Below are positions 18,374 through 26,587 of a stretch of DNA of 64,000 bases, piece by piece. The notes beneath the pieces are model-generated. The model made no database searches. It was not told where the DNA came from and saw only the letters and a program-made list of their open reading frames with translations. How positions within the stretch are numbered: the first letter of the stretch is position 1; each line of letters begins with the position of its first letter. The position numbers and the translations under genes are program-made. The stretch comes from Terrimesophilobacter bigeumensis (lineage in GTDB: Bacteria; Actinomycetota; Actinomycetes; Actinomycetales; Microbacteriaceae). Location: NCBI RefSeq assembly GCF_039537265.1, contig NZ_BAABAE010000003.1:372001-436000 (forward strand), given 5' to 3'.

Positions 18374-18422
18374 TGGGGCTCCGCGGACTCGGGACATCAC
18401 GTCCGGAGGAAGCGGAGCCCCA
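18374..18422 (+). terminator. Stem-loop between binding protein and deacetylase genes
   Basis: Arms 18374-18384 (TGGGGCTCCGC) and 18412-18422 (GCGGAGCCCCA) are perfectly complementary over 11 bp. The 27-nt loop has its own small GGAC/GTCC stem. No T-run follows. It lies 26 bp after the lipoprotein stop and could partly terminate or protect the transcript, keeping binding-protein mRNA above that of the enzymes. Confidence 0.55.
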
Positions 18423-18471
18423 TCCGGCTGGGCTGGCACGCGGTGGTCCATCTACCTGAAGGGCAGGGATA

Positions 18472-19635
18472 GTGGCAGCACAATGGACTGGCAGACTGTG
18501 GTCGACCGGCGAGGGTGTGAGGGTCACCGCAGAGAAAGGCCTGGTCACGGAAATCTCTCCCGCTTCGGCATCCGGCCAGTGGATCGCCCCTGCGCTCATC
18601 GACGTGCAGGTCAACGGCATGGGGGGCTTCAACCTCAACGGGGACGCGGCTTCCGTCGAAACCGTGCGCGGTACCGTCGATGCTCTGCACCGTGAGGGCG
18701 TGACGCGCTTCTGCCCCACGATCGTGACGGCCACCGAGCAGAGCATTGTCGCGAGCGTCGCCTCGGTCGCACGGGCCTGCGAGCAGGATGCGGGCGTCGA
18801 ACACGCGGTCCTCGGTATCCATGTGGAAGGCCCCTTCATCTCACCCGAGGACGGGCCGCGCGGCGCGCACAACGCCGAGTGGGTCCGTCCGCCGGATTGG
18901 GACGAGTTCCTCCGCTGGCAGGATGCCGCCGGCGGCAGGATCAAGAAGGTCACTATCGCACCGGAGTGGCCGGGAGCGATTTCGTTCATCGAGAGGCTCG
19001 TCGCGACCGGCGTCATCGCCTCGATCGGTCACAGCGCGGCGTCGGTCGAGGACGTCAAGGCCGGTGTCGACGCAGGGGCCAGGATGGCCACGCACCTAGG
19101 CAATGGCGCGCACCCGCTCATCAGGCGTCACCCCAACTACATCTGGGCTCAACTCGCCGAGGACAGACAATGGGCGGGACTCATTCCCGACGGCTTCCAC
19201 CTACCCCCCGAGACCCTGAAGGTCATGATTCGAGCAAAGGGCCGCAAGGCGATCCTGACGAGCGACGCCTCCTACCTCGCGCAGATGCCTGCTGGGCGGT
19301 ACGGTACCCACCACGGACACGAGGTCGTTCTGGAGCCGAGCGGCAAGCTCCACCTCGCGAGCACGGAGGACATCCTCGCGGGCTCCGCCCTGACTCTGCG
19401 TCGAGGCGTGCAGAACGTCGCCAACTTCGGCATCCTGCCGCTCGGCGAGGCAATCGACCTCGCGACACTCCATCCAGCCGAGTTGTTCGGGCTCGCCGAC
19501 AGTGGGGTGGGAACGCTCCGGGTCGGCGGACCGGCGGATCTCATCACTTATCAGTGGGATGCAGAGGCCCCCGTCGGAGAGCTGAAGATCACCGGCACAG
19601 TGTCACGGGGTGAATGCGTCTATGTCGCAGAGTGA
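18472..19635 (+). CDS. NagA-like N-acetyl-amino-sugar deacetylase (first copy)
   Basis: 387 residues, GTG start at 18472. It is an amidohydrolase of the N-acetylglucosamine-6-phosphate deacetylase family. DVQVNGMGGFNLNGD (about 43) corresponds to the metal-site strand of NagA, where the H-x-H pair is replaced as in some true NagA enzymes. LGIHVEGPFISPEDGPRGAH (about 119) carries the metal-binding glutamate; GHSAA (about 187), HLGNGAHPL (about 206) and ILTSDASYLA (about 262) follow. It removes acetate from an N-acetylated amino sugar in the cytosol. A second, clearly different NagA-like gene follows, suggesting two acetylated substrates or division of labour. There is no sugar kinase or PTS nearby, so the substrate may be unphosphorylated. 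Confidence 0.85.
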   Translation: MAAQWTGRLWSTGEGVRVTAEKGLVTEISPASASGQWIAPALIDVQVNGMGGFNLNGDAASVETVRGTVDALHREGVTRFCPTIVTATEQSIVASVASVARACEQDAGVEHAVLGIHVEGPFISPEDGPRGAHNAEWVRPPDWDEFLRWQDAAGGRIKKVTIAPEWPGAISFIERLVATGVIASIGHSAASVEDVKAGVDAGARMATHLGNGAHPLIRRHPNYIWAQLAEDRQWAGLIPDGFHLPPETLKVMIRAKGRKAILTSDASYLAQMPAGRYGTHHGHEVVLEPSGKLHLASTEDILAGSALTLRRGVQNVANFGILPLGEAIDLATLHPAELFGLADSGVGTLRVGGPADLITYQWDAEAPVGELKITGTVSRGECVYVAE

Positions 19636-19670
19636 CGTCTTCCAGGACGGGAACCTGGCTGAGCGGGTAG

Positions 19671-20825
19671 GTGATCAAGGTGCGTGAGGCGCTGGTAGGG
19701 CCGGATATTGTCGCGGACAGCGAAGTGCTCCAGGACCATTCCGTGCTCGTTCGGGACGGGAGGATCGAGGCCATCGTCCCGCTCCGCCAGGTGCCCACCG
19801 ATTATTCAAAGCGGGAACTCGGCCAAGGAATCCTGACCGCCGGGCTGGTTGACATCCATACTCACGGAGCTGGTGGGCGCGGCTTCAACGAGGGCGATGC
19901 CGGAGGGCACCGACAAGCACTCGAGGCGTACTTGGCTGCGGGGGTTACGTCTCTGCTTCCGACCATGTCGGCGGCTCCCATTGAGGATCTCGTAGCGTCG
20001 CTCGAGGTGGTCGACTCCATCCGCAGTAGTGCGGGCCTGCCTCGCATCGAAGGCGCTCACCTTGAGGGTCCATATTTCTCCGACGCCCAGCGCGGTGCAC
20101 AGGATCCGCGAACGCTGCGCATGCCCGACGACGGCTCGGTCGAGCAACTTCTCGACCACGCACGCGTGATCCGAATGATGAGCCTTGCCCCTGAATTGCC
20201 GGGGGCGGTCAGGCTCACCGAGCGGCTGGTGTCGCTCGATATCGTCGCGGCGGCCGGTCATACCGATGGCCGCGACGAGGACCTCTTCGCCTGCCAGCGC
20301 GCGGGGCTCAGCCATGTCATCCACGTCTTCAGCGGGCAGTCGACGACAGTCCGCGAGGGTCCGTGGCGTCGACCTGGGATGCTCGAGGCCACTCTCGCCT
20401 CCGATTTGCTGACTGTGGAGATGATCGGGGACGGGAAGCATTTGCCGCCGACCCTGATGAAACTCGCAATGCGTTGCCTTCCTGATCGACTGTGTCTTGT
20501 GTCCGACTCGACGCCGGGTGCCGGGCTGCCCGATGGAAGCCGATACGGGATGGGCGACAACGAGTATCTTGTCGAGGATGGCGTTGGTGTGACGACGGAC
20601 CGTACTGCATTCGCTGGAAGCACGACCCTGATCTCTCAGATGCTCCCCATCGTCTCCCAACTCGGGGTCGGCCTGACCGACCTCATCGCGATGGCGACAT
20701 CGATCCCAGCTCATGCGGCCAGGCTTTCCGAGGTTGGACGAATCGCCCCCGGGTACCACGCGGATTTCGCGCTTTTCGACGAGGCGCTCTCGCTGCGGAG
20801 CGTGGCGCTGGCCGGACGATGGTGA
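19671..20825 (+). CDS. NagA-like N-acetyl-amino-sugar deacetylase (second copy)
   Basis: 384 residues; GTG 19671 is used, with an alternative GTG at 19680 that has AAGG just before it. This copy keeps the H-x-H motif (LVDIHTHGAGGRGFN, about 60). It also has HLEGPYFSD (about 129), AAAGHTDGRDEDL (about 190), HVIHVFSGQS (about 208) and the catalytic CLVSDSTPGA (about 277). It belongs to the NagA/amidohydrolase family but is only distantly similar to its neighbour. Its stop overlaps the next start by 7 bp, so it is translationally coupled to the TauE/SafE permease. Acetate and ammonia would be products of the combined route. Confidence 0.85.
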   Translation: MIKVREALVGPDIVADSEVLQDHSVLVRDGRIEAIVPLRQVPTDYSKRELGQGILTAGLVDIHTHGAGGRGFNEGDAGGHRQALEAYLAAGVTSLLPTMSAAPIEDLVASLEVVDSIRSSAGLPRIEGAHLEGPYFSDAQRGAQDPRTLRMPDDGSVEQLLDHARVIRMMSLAPELPGAVRLTERLVSLDIVAAAGHTDGRDEDLFACQRAGLSHVIHVFSGQSTTVREGPWRRPGMLEATLASDLLTVEMIGDGKHLPPTLMKLAMRCLPDRLCLVSDSTPGAGLPDGSRYGMGDNEYLVEDGVGVTTDRTAFAGSTTLISQMLPIVSQLGVGLTDLIAMATSIPAHAARLSEVGRIAPGYHADFALFDEALSLRSVALAGRW

Positions 20826-21589
20826 GCCTGCTTGACGCTGGCATCATCATGGTGGCGGGAGTCGCTGCGGGGATCATCAACGTCGTCGCCGGTGCGGGAA
20901 CGCTCATTACCTTCCCAGTGCTGCTTGCGCTCGGTATTCCGCCCGTCACGGCGAACGTCTCGAACACGGTGGGACTCGTGCCCGCATCGATCTCGGGTGC
21001 ATACGGATATCGCAGGGAGTTGCAGGGCCAGTGGCGCAGTGTGCTGTGGATGGCGTCGCTTTCCGGCATCGGCGGTCTCACCGGGGGTGCTGCCCTGCTC
21101 CTGCTGCCCGCCGAGAACTTTTCGATCATCGTCCCCTTCCTTCTGGTCATCGCTGCCGTGCTGGCGGCCATCCAACCCAGGGTTGCCGCATACGTGAGGC
21201 GTCGATCGTCGGCGGAGGCAGCGAGTGCCACCCGACCGCTCACCTTCGGATTGATCCTGGGTGTCTTCTGCACCGGGATCTATGGCGGCTATTTCGGGGC
21301 AGCGCAGGGAGTGGTGCTCCTGGCTCTCCTCGGAATCATGTGGTCAACGGACATGAACCGTGCGAACGGCGCGAAGAACGTGCTCGCTGGCGTCGCCAAT
21401 GTCATTTCGGCGATCCTTTTCATCACGATGGGAATCGTCGACTGGCCGGTTGCGATACTCGTGGGCGTGGGTTCTGCGGTCGGCGGATGGATCGGTTCGC
21501 GCATCGGACGCAAGCTGCCGGCACCGATACTTCGCGCAATCCTGGTCGCGGTTGCCCTGATCGCCGCCTTGGTGCTCTTCGTGACGTGA
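20819..21589 (+). CDS. TauE/SafE family membrane permease
   Basis: 256 residues from ATG 20819, overlapping the second deacetylase gene by 7 bp. There are about eight hydrophobic helices in two related halves. GAGTLITFPVLLALGIPPVTANVSNTVGL (residues about 22-50) and FCTGIYGGYFGAAQGVVLLALLG (about 146) are the two TauE/SafE (DUF81) signature halves. Characterised members export sulfite, sulfoacetate or other small anions. In this context the exported ion could be acetate or another by-product, or sulfite if the substrate is sulfated, although no sulfatase gene is visible. Confidence 0.88.
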   Translation: MVSLLDAGIIMVAGVAAGIINVVAGAGTLITFPVLLALGIPPVTANVSNTVGLVPASISGAYGYRRELQGQWRSVLWMASLSGIGGLTGGAALLLLPAENFSIIVPFLLVIAAVLAAIQPRVAAYVRRRSSAEAASATRPLTFGLILGVFCTGIYGGYFGAAQGVVLLALLGIMWSTDMNRANGAKNVLAGVANVISAILFITMGIVDWPVAILVGVGSAVGGWIGSRIGRKLPAPILRAILVAVALIAALVLFVT

Positions 21590-21702
21590 CGGAGCGCGCG
21601 TTGCGGCAACGCAGGGGAACGAATCAAGTCAATCGTCATACCTCAAGAAGACTAATGACCAAAAATCGCTGGAATTTCAGTGATTGGAAGTAGCAGTGAT
21701 AT

Positions 21703-21731
21703 TTGAATAAGTATGCTTTATTGAATAGTCT
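21703..21731 (+). promoter_or_regulatory. Promoter with regulon box in front of the NagB-like gene (site 3)
   Basis: TTGAAT (21703-21708) and TAGTCT (21726-21731) are 17 bp apart. The 15-mer TTGAATAAGTATGCT at 21703-21717 is the third copy of the shared box, again on the -35 element. It shows that the second half of the cluster has its own regulated promoter. Confidence 0.7.
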
Positions 21732-21805
21732 GTGATGAGGCGCGGAAGCCAATACCTCGCCTCCGAGACGCGAACTGGGATATTTTGCAGCGAAAGGACC
21801 TACCC

Positions 21806-22576
21806 ATGGAGAATCTCACCTACGACAAGCTCGAGGTCACCCTTTCCGAGTCGAATGAGGAACTTGGAATCGAAGTGGCCAAGGCTTTCGCAGATGCGGC
21901 CAGCGCTGCGTTGGCGGTGAAGGACGAGATCGCGGTGATCCTCGCGACAGGGAATTCCCAGTTGAGCTTCGCGCGCGCGGTCCGTTCGCGTGAGGACATC
22001 GACTGGTCGCGCATCACGATCCTGCACATGGATGAATACCTCGGGATGTCGGAGGAACATCCGGCCAGCTTCCGTCGCTGGATGCAGGAGAACCTCGTCG
22101 CATACGTTTCGCCGAAGGCTTTCGAAGGCGTTCGAGGCGATCATGAACCCGTCGAAGAGGAGCTTGAACGCTACTCCCAGTTGGTTCGTGACCTTTCCCC
22201 GTCCATCACGGTCATGGGCATCGGTGAAAACGGCCACCTCGCGTTCAATGACCCTCCAGCCGAATTCGAGACATCCGAAACCATGAAGCTCGTTGACATG
22301 GATGAGGTCTCCCGCAAGCAGCAGGTAGGGGAGGGACATTTTCCCTCGCTCGCCGAAACGCCACAACAGGCACTCAGTCTCACTATCCCGGCTCTACTGC
22401 GCTCGGAGATCGTGCTGGTTGGGGTGCCAGAAGAGCGAAAGGCCACTGCGGTGAAGAACGCGCTCGAGGGTTCGGTGAGTCCGAACTGTCCAGCATCGAT
22501 CCTGCAGACCCAGGGGCACGCACGCGTCTTCCTCGACCGGGACTCGGCCTCCCTTCTCGATCGCGCAGCATCATGA
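21806..22576 (+). CDS. Divergent glucosamine-6-phosphate deaminase (NagB)-like protein
   Basis: 256 residues from ATG 21806, with AAAGGA 8 bp upstream; an in-frame TTG at 21785 was rejected. The deaminase/isomerase fold is clear: VILATGNSQLSFARAV (about 49), ITILHMDEYLG (about 75), SITVMGIGENGHLAFNDPP (about 132) and RKATAVKNALEGSV (about 211). Compared with E. coli NagB as I remember it (GVGNDGHIAFNEP), the active-site aspartate is asparagine and the glutamate is aspartate. ATGNSQ also replaces the phosphate-binding TGGTP-like loop. It may deaminate a different amino sugar, possibly a hexosaminuronate. It is the first gene of the second transcription unit. Confidence 0.82.
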   Translation: MENLTYDKLEVTLSESNEELGIEVAKAFADAASAALAVKDEIAVILATGNSQLSFARAVRSREDIDWSRITILHMDEYLGMSEEHPASFRRWMQENLVAYVSPKAFEGVRGDHEPVEEELERYSQLVRDLSPSITVMGIGENGHLAFNDPPAEFETSETMKLVDMDEVSRKQQVGEGHFPSLAETPQQALSLTIPALLRSEIVLVGVPEERKATAVKNALEGSVSPNCPASILQTQGHARVFLDRDSASLLDRAAS

Positions 22577-24003
22577 CCTCAGCCTCGGGCCTGTCGGTTG
22601 TCGGTGCCGGTGACTCACGTCGACTGCGAGTGGTCGCCTCCTTGGCCTCCGATCTCCGGGGATTCGAAGGTATGGCCTCTGAGGGCGATGGCGGGACGAT
22701 TCTGGAGGGTCCGCTTTCTGCGAAGAACGCAGCCATGGTGAGAGCGAAGATGCCCGTGCTCAAGCCGAGGCCTATCGGCCTTCTCGCGTCGGCCGGTGTT
22801 GGCGACCGACTCGGTCTCGCCACTGCCGGTCAGGTGCGGGCATTCCGAAAGTCCGGGTCGGGAATCATGCCCGTCTTCGCACAGCAATCCGCTCGCGAGA
22901 TGGACCGTTTGGGGCGCACACCGCAGCGGGTTCTGGACGATGCGACCTTCGGATGCCTGCAAGCCGGTTGGGATCGGCCGGTGGGGGCGGATGCTGATCA
23001 CCTCAAGTCGACCGATGAGGTCGACCGATGTCTGGATGCCGGGTTCACCTCGTTCACGCTGGATCCCGGCGATCACGTCCGTCACCTGGAAGGGGAGCCG
23101 AGCGATGCCCAGCTTGCCGAATTGCCCTGGGGGGAGCTGGAGGACACCGCCGACGCGATGATGCGACGCTATGCGGGTCGCAGCATAGATCTCGGCGACA
23201 GCGTCCTGCGCATACCGGAGGGTGACATCCGTTTCGCCGCAGCGAAGTACGGTCCGGCCGTGGCCCACGTCGTGTCCATGTATCGGCACCTCATGGGAAG
23301 GGCGAAACATCCGGTCGAGGTCGAGGTTTCCGTCGACGAGACGGACGACGTGACAACCCTGATCGAACACGTATACCTTGCGACAGAGATGAAGCGCCTC
23401 GGTATGGAGTGGGTGAGTTTCGCCCCCCGATATGTCGGCAGGTTCGAGAAGGGCGTTGACTACATCGGCGACCGGGATGAGCTCTACCGCAGTCTCGTGC
23501 AACATTCGAACATCGCCCGCGCGTTCGGCCCCTACAAGATCAGTCTTCACTCAGGTTCCGACAAATTCAGCATCTACGACCTGGTGGTGGAGGCGACCGG
23601 TCGTCTCGTGCACCTGAAGACGTCGGGGACCAACTACCTCGTCGCGCTCGACATTGCGGCTCAGTTCGCGCCCGAATTGTTCCGGGAGGTCTACGAGGTG
23701 AGTCGTGAGGCCTATCGTGGTGCGCGATCGAGCTACCACGTCTCCGCACAACTGGATCGCACTCCGGACATCGGAGAGGTTCCCGACGAGCGTCTTCCCG
23801 ATCTCGTCGCGTCATTCGACAGTCGACAGATCCTGCACGTCGGATACGGAGCAGTGCTTCGTACCGAAGATGGCACGGGGCCTTCGAGTGCGGATGCGGC
23901 GCTTCGCGAGCTCCTCGAGACCCGTGTCGACGAGTACGAGTCCCTGCTCGAATCGCACATCGGCCGCCACCTGGCGCCGTTCTCATTGATGGAGACAAGA
24001 TGA
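22573..24003 (+). CDS. uxaE: UxaE-like D-tagaturonate epimerase
   Basis: 476 residues, start overlapping the deaminase stop by 4 bp (ATGA). The motif KISLHSGSDKFSIYDLVVEA (about 331-350), followed by HLKTSGTNYLVAL, is what I know from tagaturonate epimerase UxaE of Thermotoga-type hexuronate pathways. GIMPVFAQQSAREMDR and HVVSMYRHLM are further conserved-looking blocks. UxaE converts D-tagaturonate to D-fructuronate, a metal-dependent C4 epimerisation in the cytosol. The next two genes would take fructuronate to mannonate and 2-keto-3-deoxygluconate, which supports the call. No uronate isomerase (UxaC) is present. Confidence 0.8.
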   Translation: MTSASGLSVVGAGDSRRLRVVASLASDLRGFEGMASEGDGGTILEGPLSAKNAAMVRAKMPVLKPRPIGLLASAGVGDRLGLATAGQVRAFRKSGSGIMPVFAQQSAREMDRLGRTPQRVLDDATFGCLQAGWDRPVGADADHLKSTDEVDRCLDAGFTSFTLDPGDHVRHLEGEPSDAQLAELPWGELEDTADAMMRRYAGRSIDLGDSVLRIPEGDIRFAAAKYGPAVAHVVSMYRHLMGRAKHPVEVEVSVDETDDVTTLIEHVYLATEMKRLGMEWVSFAPRYVGRFEKGVDYIGDRDELYRSLVQHSNIARAFGPYKISLHSGSDKFSIYDLVVEATGRLVHLKTSGTNYLVALDIAAQFAPELFREVYEVSREAYRGARSSYHVSAQLDRTPDIGEVPDERLPDLVASFDSRQILHVGYGAVLRTEDGTGPSSADAALRELLETRVDEYESLLESHIGRHLAPFSLMETR

Positions 24004-24785
24004 CAGAGATTCTCGACCCGGGTGAACTCTTCAGCTTGAAGGGAACCAGGGCTGCCGTCATCGGCGGTACCGGCGTGCTCGGCGGTCGGTTCGCACAGTG
24101 TCTCGCCGCCGCGGGAGCCGCCGTCGCGGTACTTGGCCGTTCCCAGGAGCGGGGGGCGGATGTCGTCAGCTCCATTATCTCCGCGGGCGGCTCAGCAGAA
24201 TTCGTTCCGGTCGACGCCACAGAGCGGAGTTCGCTGGAGTCGGCAGCAGCAGCGCTCGAGGAGCGTGGCGGCCTCGACATCCTCGTCAATGCTCCGGGAG
24301 TCAACAGCACAACCCCGTTCGAGCTTCTGGACGATGAGGAGTGGAACCGGTTGCTCGATGTCAATCTCGGATCGGTGTTCCGCACCTGCCAGATCTTCAC
24401 CCCGCTACTGCGCAATCGTGAGCACGGAGCGTCGATCATCAATATTTCGTCAGCATCATCCGGCCCGCCGCTCAGCCGGGTTCTCGGCTACGGGGTCGCG
24501 AAGGCGGGCGTCAACAATCTCACTCAGTACCTCGCTCGCGAACTCGCGGGGGACGGCATCCGGGTGAACGCGATCGTGCCCGGCTTTTTCCCCGCCGAGC
24601 AGAATCGCACGGTGCTGACCCGTGATCGGGTGAACAGCATCATCGGCCACACGCCCTTGCAACGACTCGGTGTTCCGCAAGAACTCGACGGAGCGCTCCT
24701 GTGGCTCGCCGCCTCAAAGGCATCGGGCTTCGTCACCGGATCTCTCGTCACCGTCGATGGCGGCTTCTCGGCGATGACGATCTGA
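24000..24785 (+). CDS. SDR oxidoreductase, probable D-fructuronate reductase (D-mannonate oxidoreductase)
   Basis: 261 residues, start overlapping the uxaE stop by 4 bp. It is a classical short-chain dehydrogenase: VIGGTGVLGGRFAQCLA (about 20, cofactor site), VNAPGVNSTTP (about 98), active-site serine in IINISSASSGPP (about 148) and YGVAKAGVNNL (Y-x-x-x-K, about 164), ending in LVTVDGG. FSLKGTRAAVIGGTGVLGG resembles the SDR-type UxuB enzymes such as Bacillus YjmF, which reduce fructuronate to mannonate with NADH. Its position between UxaE and ManD fits that step exactly. The specificity is inferred from context. Confidence 0.8.
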   Translation: MTEILDPGELFSLKGTRAAVIGGTGVLGGRFAQCLAAAGAAVAVLGRSQERGADVVSSIISAGGSAEFVPVDATERSSLESAAAALEERGGLDILVNAPGVNSTTPFELLDDEEWNRLLDVNLGSVFRTCQIFTPLLRNREHGASIINISSASSGPPLSRVLGYGVAKAGVNNLTQYLARELAGDGIRVNAIVPGFFPAEQNRTVLTRDRVNSIIGHTPLQRLGVPQELDGALLWLAASKASGFVTGSLVTVDGGFSAMTI

Positions 24786-24832
24786 CCGTCGTTTTCCACT
24801 CGACCATCGCTCTAGCCCATCAGGAGGCAATC

Positions 24833-26068
24833 ATGATCATCACCAAAGCAGAAGTCATCGTCACGAGCCCCGACCGCAACTTCGTCACGCTCAAGCTGAC
24901 GACGGATGACGGTCTCACCGGCCTGGGCGACGCGACCGTCAACGGCCGGGAACTCGCCGTCGTGAGCTACCTGCGCGACCACGTCGTCCAGTTGCTCATC
25001 GGCCGCGACGCCTCGAAGATCGAGGACACCTGGCAGTTCCTCTACCGCAGCGCCTACTGGCGCCGCGGGCCTATCACGATGGCGGCCATCGCCGCCGTCG
25101 ATATGGCGCTGTGGGACATCAAGGGCAAGGCCGCGGGCATGCCCGTGTATCAACTGCTCGGCGGAGCGAGCCGCACGGGTCTCATGGCCTATGGTCACGC
25201 ATCCGGAAAGGAACTTCCTGAGATCTTCGACTCCGTTCGCGATCACCTCGAACAGGGCTACCGGTCCATTCGTGTGCAGACGGGTGTACCTGGCCTCAAG
25301 GCCATCTACGGGATCGCCTCGAACGACGCGGCAGCCGCCCTCGGGACGCGCTATGACCACGAGCCCGCAGTGCGTGGTGCGTTGCCTCAGGAGGAGGACT
25401 GGGATACGCGGTCGTACCTGCGTCATATCCCCACCGTGTTCGAGGCGGTCCGCAACGAGTTCGGACCGGAACTGCCACTGCTTCACGACGGGCATCACCG
25501 GATGACCCCGATTCAGGCGGCTCAGCTGGGGAAGAGCCTCGAGCCCTACGACCTCTTCTGGCTCGAGGACTGCACTCCGGCGGAGAATCAGGAAGCACTG
25601 CGTCTCGTGCGTCAGCACACGACGACTCCCCTCGCGATCGGCGAGATCTTCAACACCATCTGGGATTTCAAAGACATTATCCGCGAACAGCTCATCGATT
25701 ACGTGCGTGGTGCCGTGACACACATGGGAGGTATTACGGCCCTCAAGAAAACCCTCGACTACGCGGCCATGTACCAGATCAAGTCGGGCATGCACGGGCC
25801 GACCGACATCTCGCCCGTCGGGATGGCGGCGGCCATGCACCTCGGCCTCGCGATCCACAACTTCGGCATCCAGGAGTACATGAAGCACGGTGCGAAGACG
25901 GATGCCGTGTTCGAGCAGTCCTTCACCTGGGAGAACGGCCTGCTGCACCCGGGTGACAAGCCGGGCCTCGGCGTCGAGCTCAACCAGGATGAGGCGGGCA
26001 AGTACCCGTACGAGCAGGCGTACCTCCCCTACAACCGTCTCGCCGACGGCACGGTCCACGACTGGTAG
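24833..26068 (+). CDS. manD: D-mannonate dehydratase ManD (enolase superfamily)
   Basis: 411 residues from ATG 24833, with AGGAGG 5 bp upstream. The motifs match ManD/RspA: IKGKAAGMPVYQLLGG (about 104), RVQTGVPGLKAIYG (about 147), metal ligands in LLHDGHHRMTP (about 217), WLEDCTPAE (about 243) and AIGEIFN (about 269), and the catalytic histidine in MHGPTDISPVGMAA (about 320). It dehydrates D-mannonate to 2-keto-3-deoxy-D-gluconate. Some family members act weakly on gluconate instead, so the substrate is not proven. No KDG kinase or KDPG aldolase gene is seen in the window. Confidence 0.9.
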   Translation: MIITKAEVIVTSPDRNFVTLKLTTDDGLTGLGDATVNGRELAVVSYLRDHVVQLLIGRDASKIEDTWQFLYRSAYWRRGPITMAAIAAVDMALWDIKGKAAGMPVYQLLGGASRTGLMAYGHASGKELPEIFDSVRDHLEQGYRSIRVQTGVPGLKAIYGIASNDAAAALGTRYDHEPAVRGALPQEEDWDTRSYLRHIPTVFEAVRNEFGPELPLLHDGHHRMTPIQAAQLGKSLEPYDLFWLEDCTPAENQEALRLVRQHTTTPLAIGEIFNTIWDFKDIIREQLIDYVRGAVTHMGGITALKKTLDYAAMYQIKSGMHGPTDISPVGMAAAMHLGLAIHNFGIQEYMKHGAKTDAVFEQSFTWENGLLHPGDKPGLGVELNQDEAGKYPYEQAYLPYNRLADGTVHDW

Positions 26069-26074
26069 CGGAGC

Positions 26075-26578
26075 GTGAAACCACTCATCGTCGTCCTCGG
26101 CGTCAGCGGCTCGGGAAAGACGACCATTGGCGGGCTCCTTGCCGGTGCGCTCAGCCTCCCGTTCGCGGATGCCGACGACCTGCATCCGGAGGCGAACGTC
26201 CGCAAGATGGCGGCAGGGCATCCGCTCGACGATAACGACCGATGGCCATGGTTGCAACGGGTCGGCGGCGTGCTGTCGGATGCGGACACAGCCGACACTG
26301 GGCTCGTCATCGCCTGTTCCGCGCTCAAGCGGTCCTACCGCGACGCCATTCTTGAGGTGGAGCCCCGCGCCCGCTTCGTGCTTCTCGACGGAGATCGCGA
26401 GTTGCTGCAGAAGAGGCTCGCCCAGCGCGAAGGCCACTTCATGCCCGCCACCCTCCTCGACTCGCAACTCGCCACCCTCGAGCCCCTCGCCGACGGCGAA
26501 CCCGGCGTCACGGTGAGCATCGACCAGACCCCCGCGCAGATCGTCGCCGAAACGCGCGCGAAACTGGCGCCGTTGTAG
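26075..26578 (+). CDS. gntK: Gluconokinase (second copy)
   Basis: 167 residues, GTG start 6 bp after the manD stop. The P-loop is VVLGVSGSGKTTIGGLLAGA (about 5-24). PFADADDLHPEANVRKMAAGHPLDDNDR, IACSALKRSYRDAI (about 85) and REGHFMPATLLDSQL follow, all typical of GntK. It probably phosphorylates gluconate, but as the last gene of the uronate unit it could act on another aldonate. It differs in many positions from the first copy at 13609-14202, so it is not a recent duplicate. Confidence 0.92.
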   Translation: MKPLIVVLGVSGSGKTTIGGLLAGALSLPFADADDLHPEANVRKMAAGHPLDDNDRWPWLQRVGGVLSDADTADTGLVIACSALKRSYRDAILEVEPRARFVLLDGDRELLQKRLAQREGHFMPATLLDSQLATLEPLADGEPGVTVSIDQTPAQIVAETRAKLAPL

Positions 26579-26587
26579 GGTGGCGTC

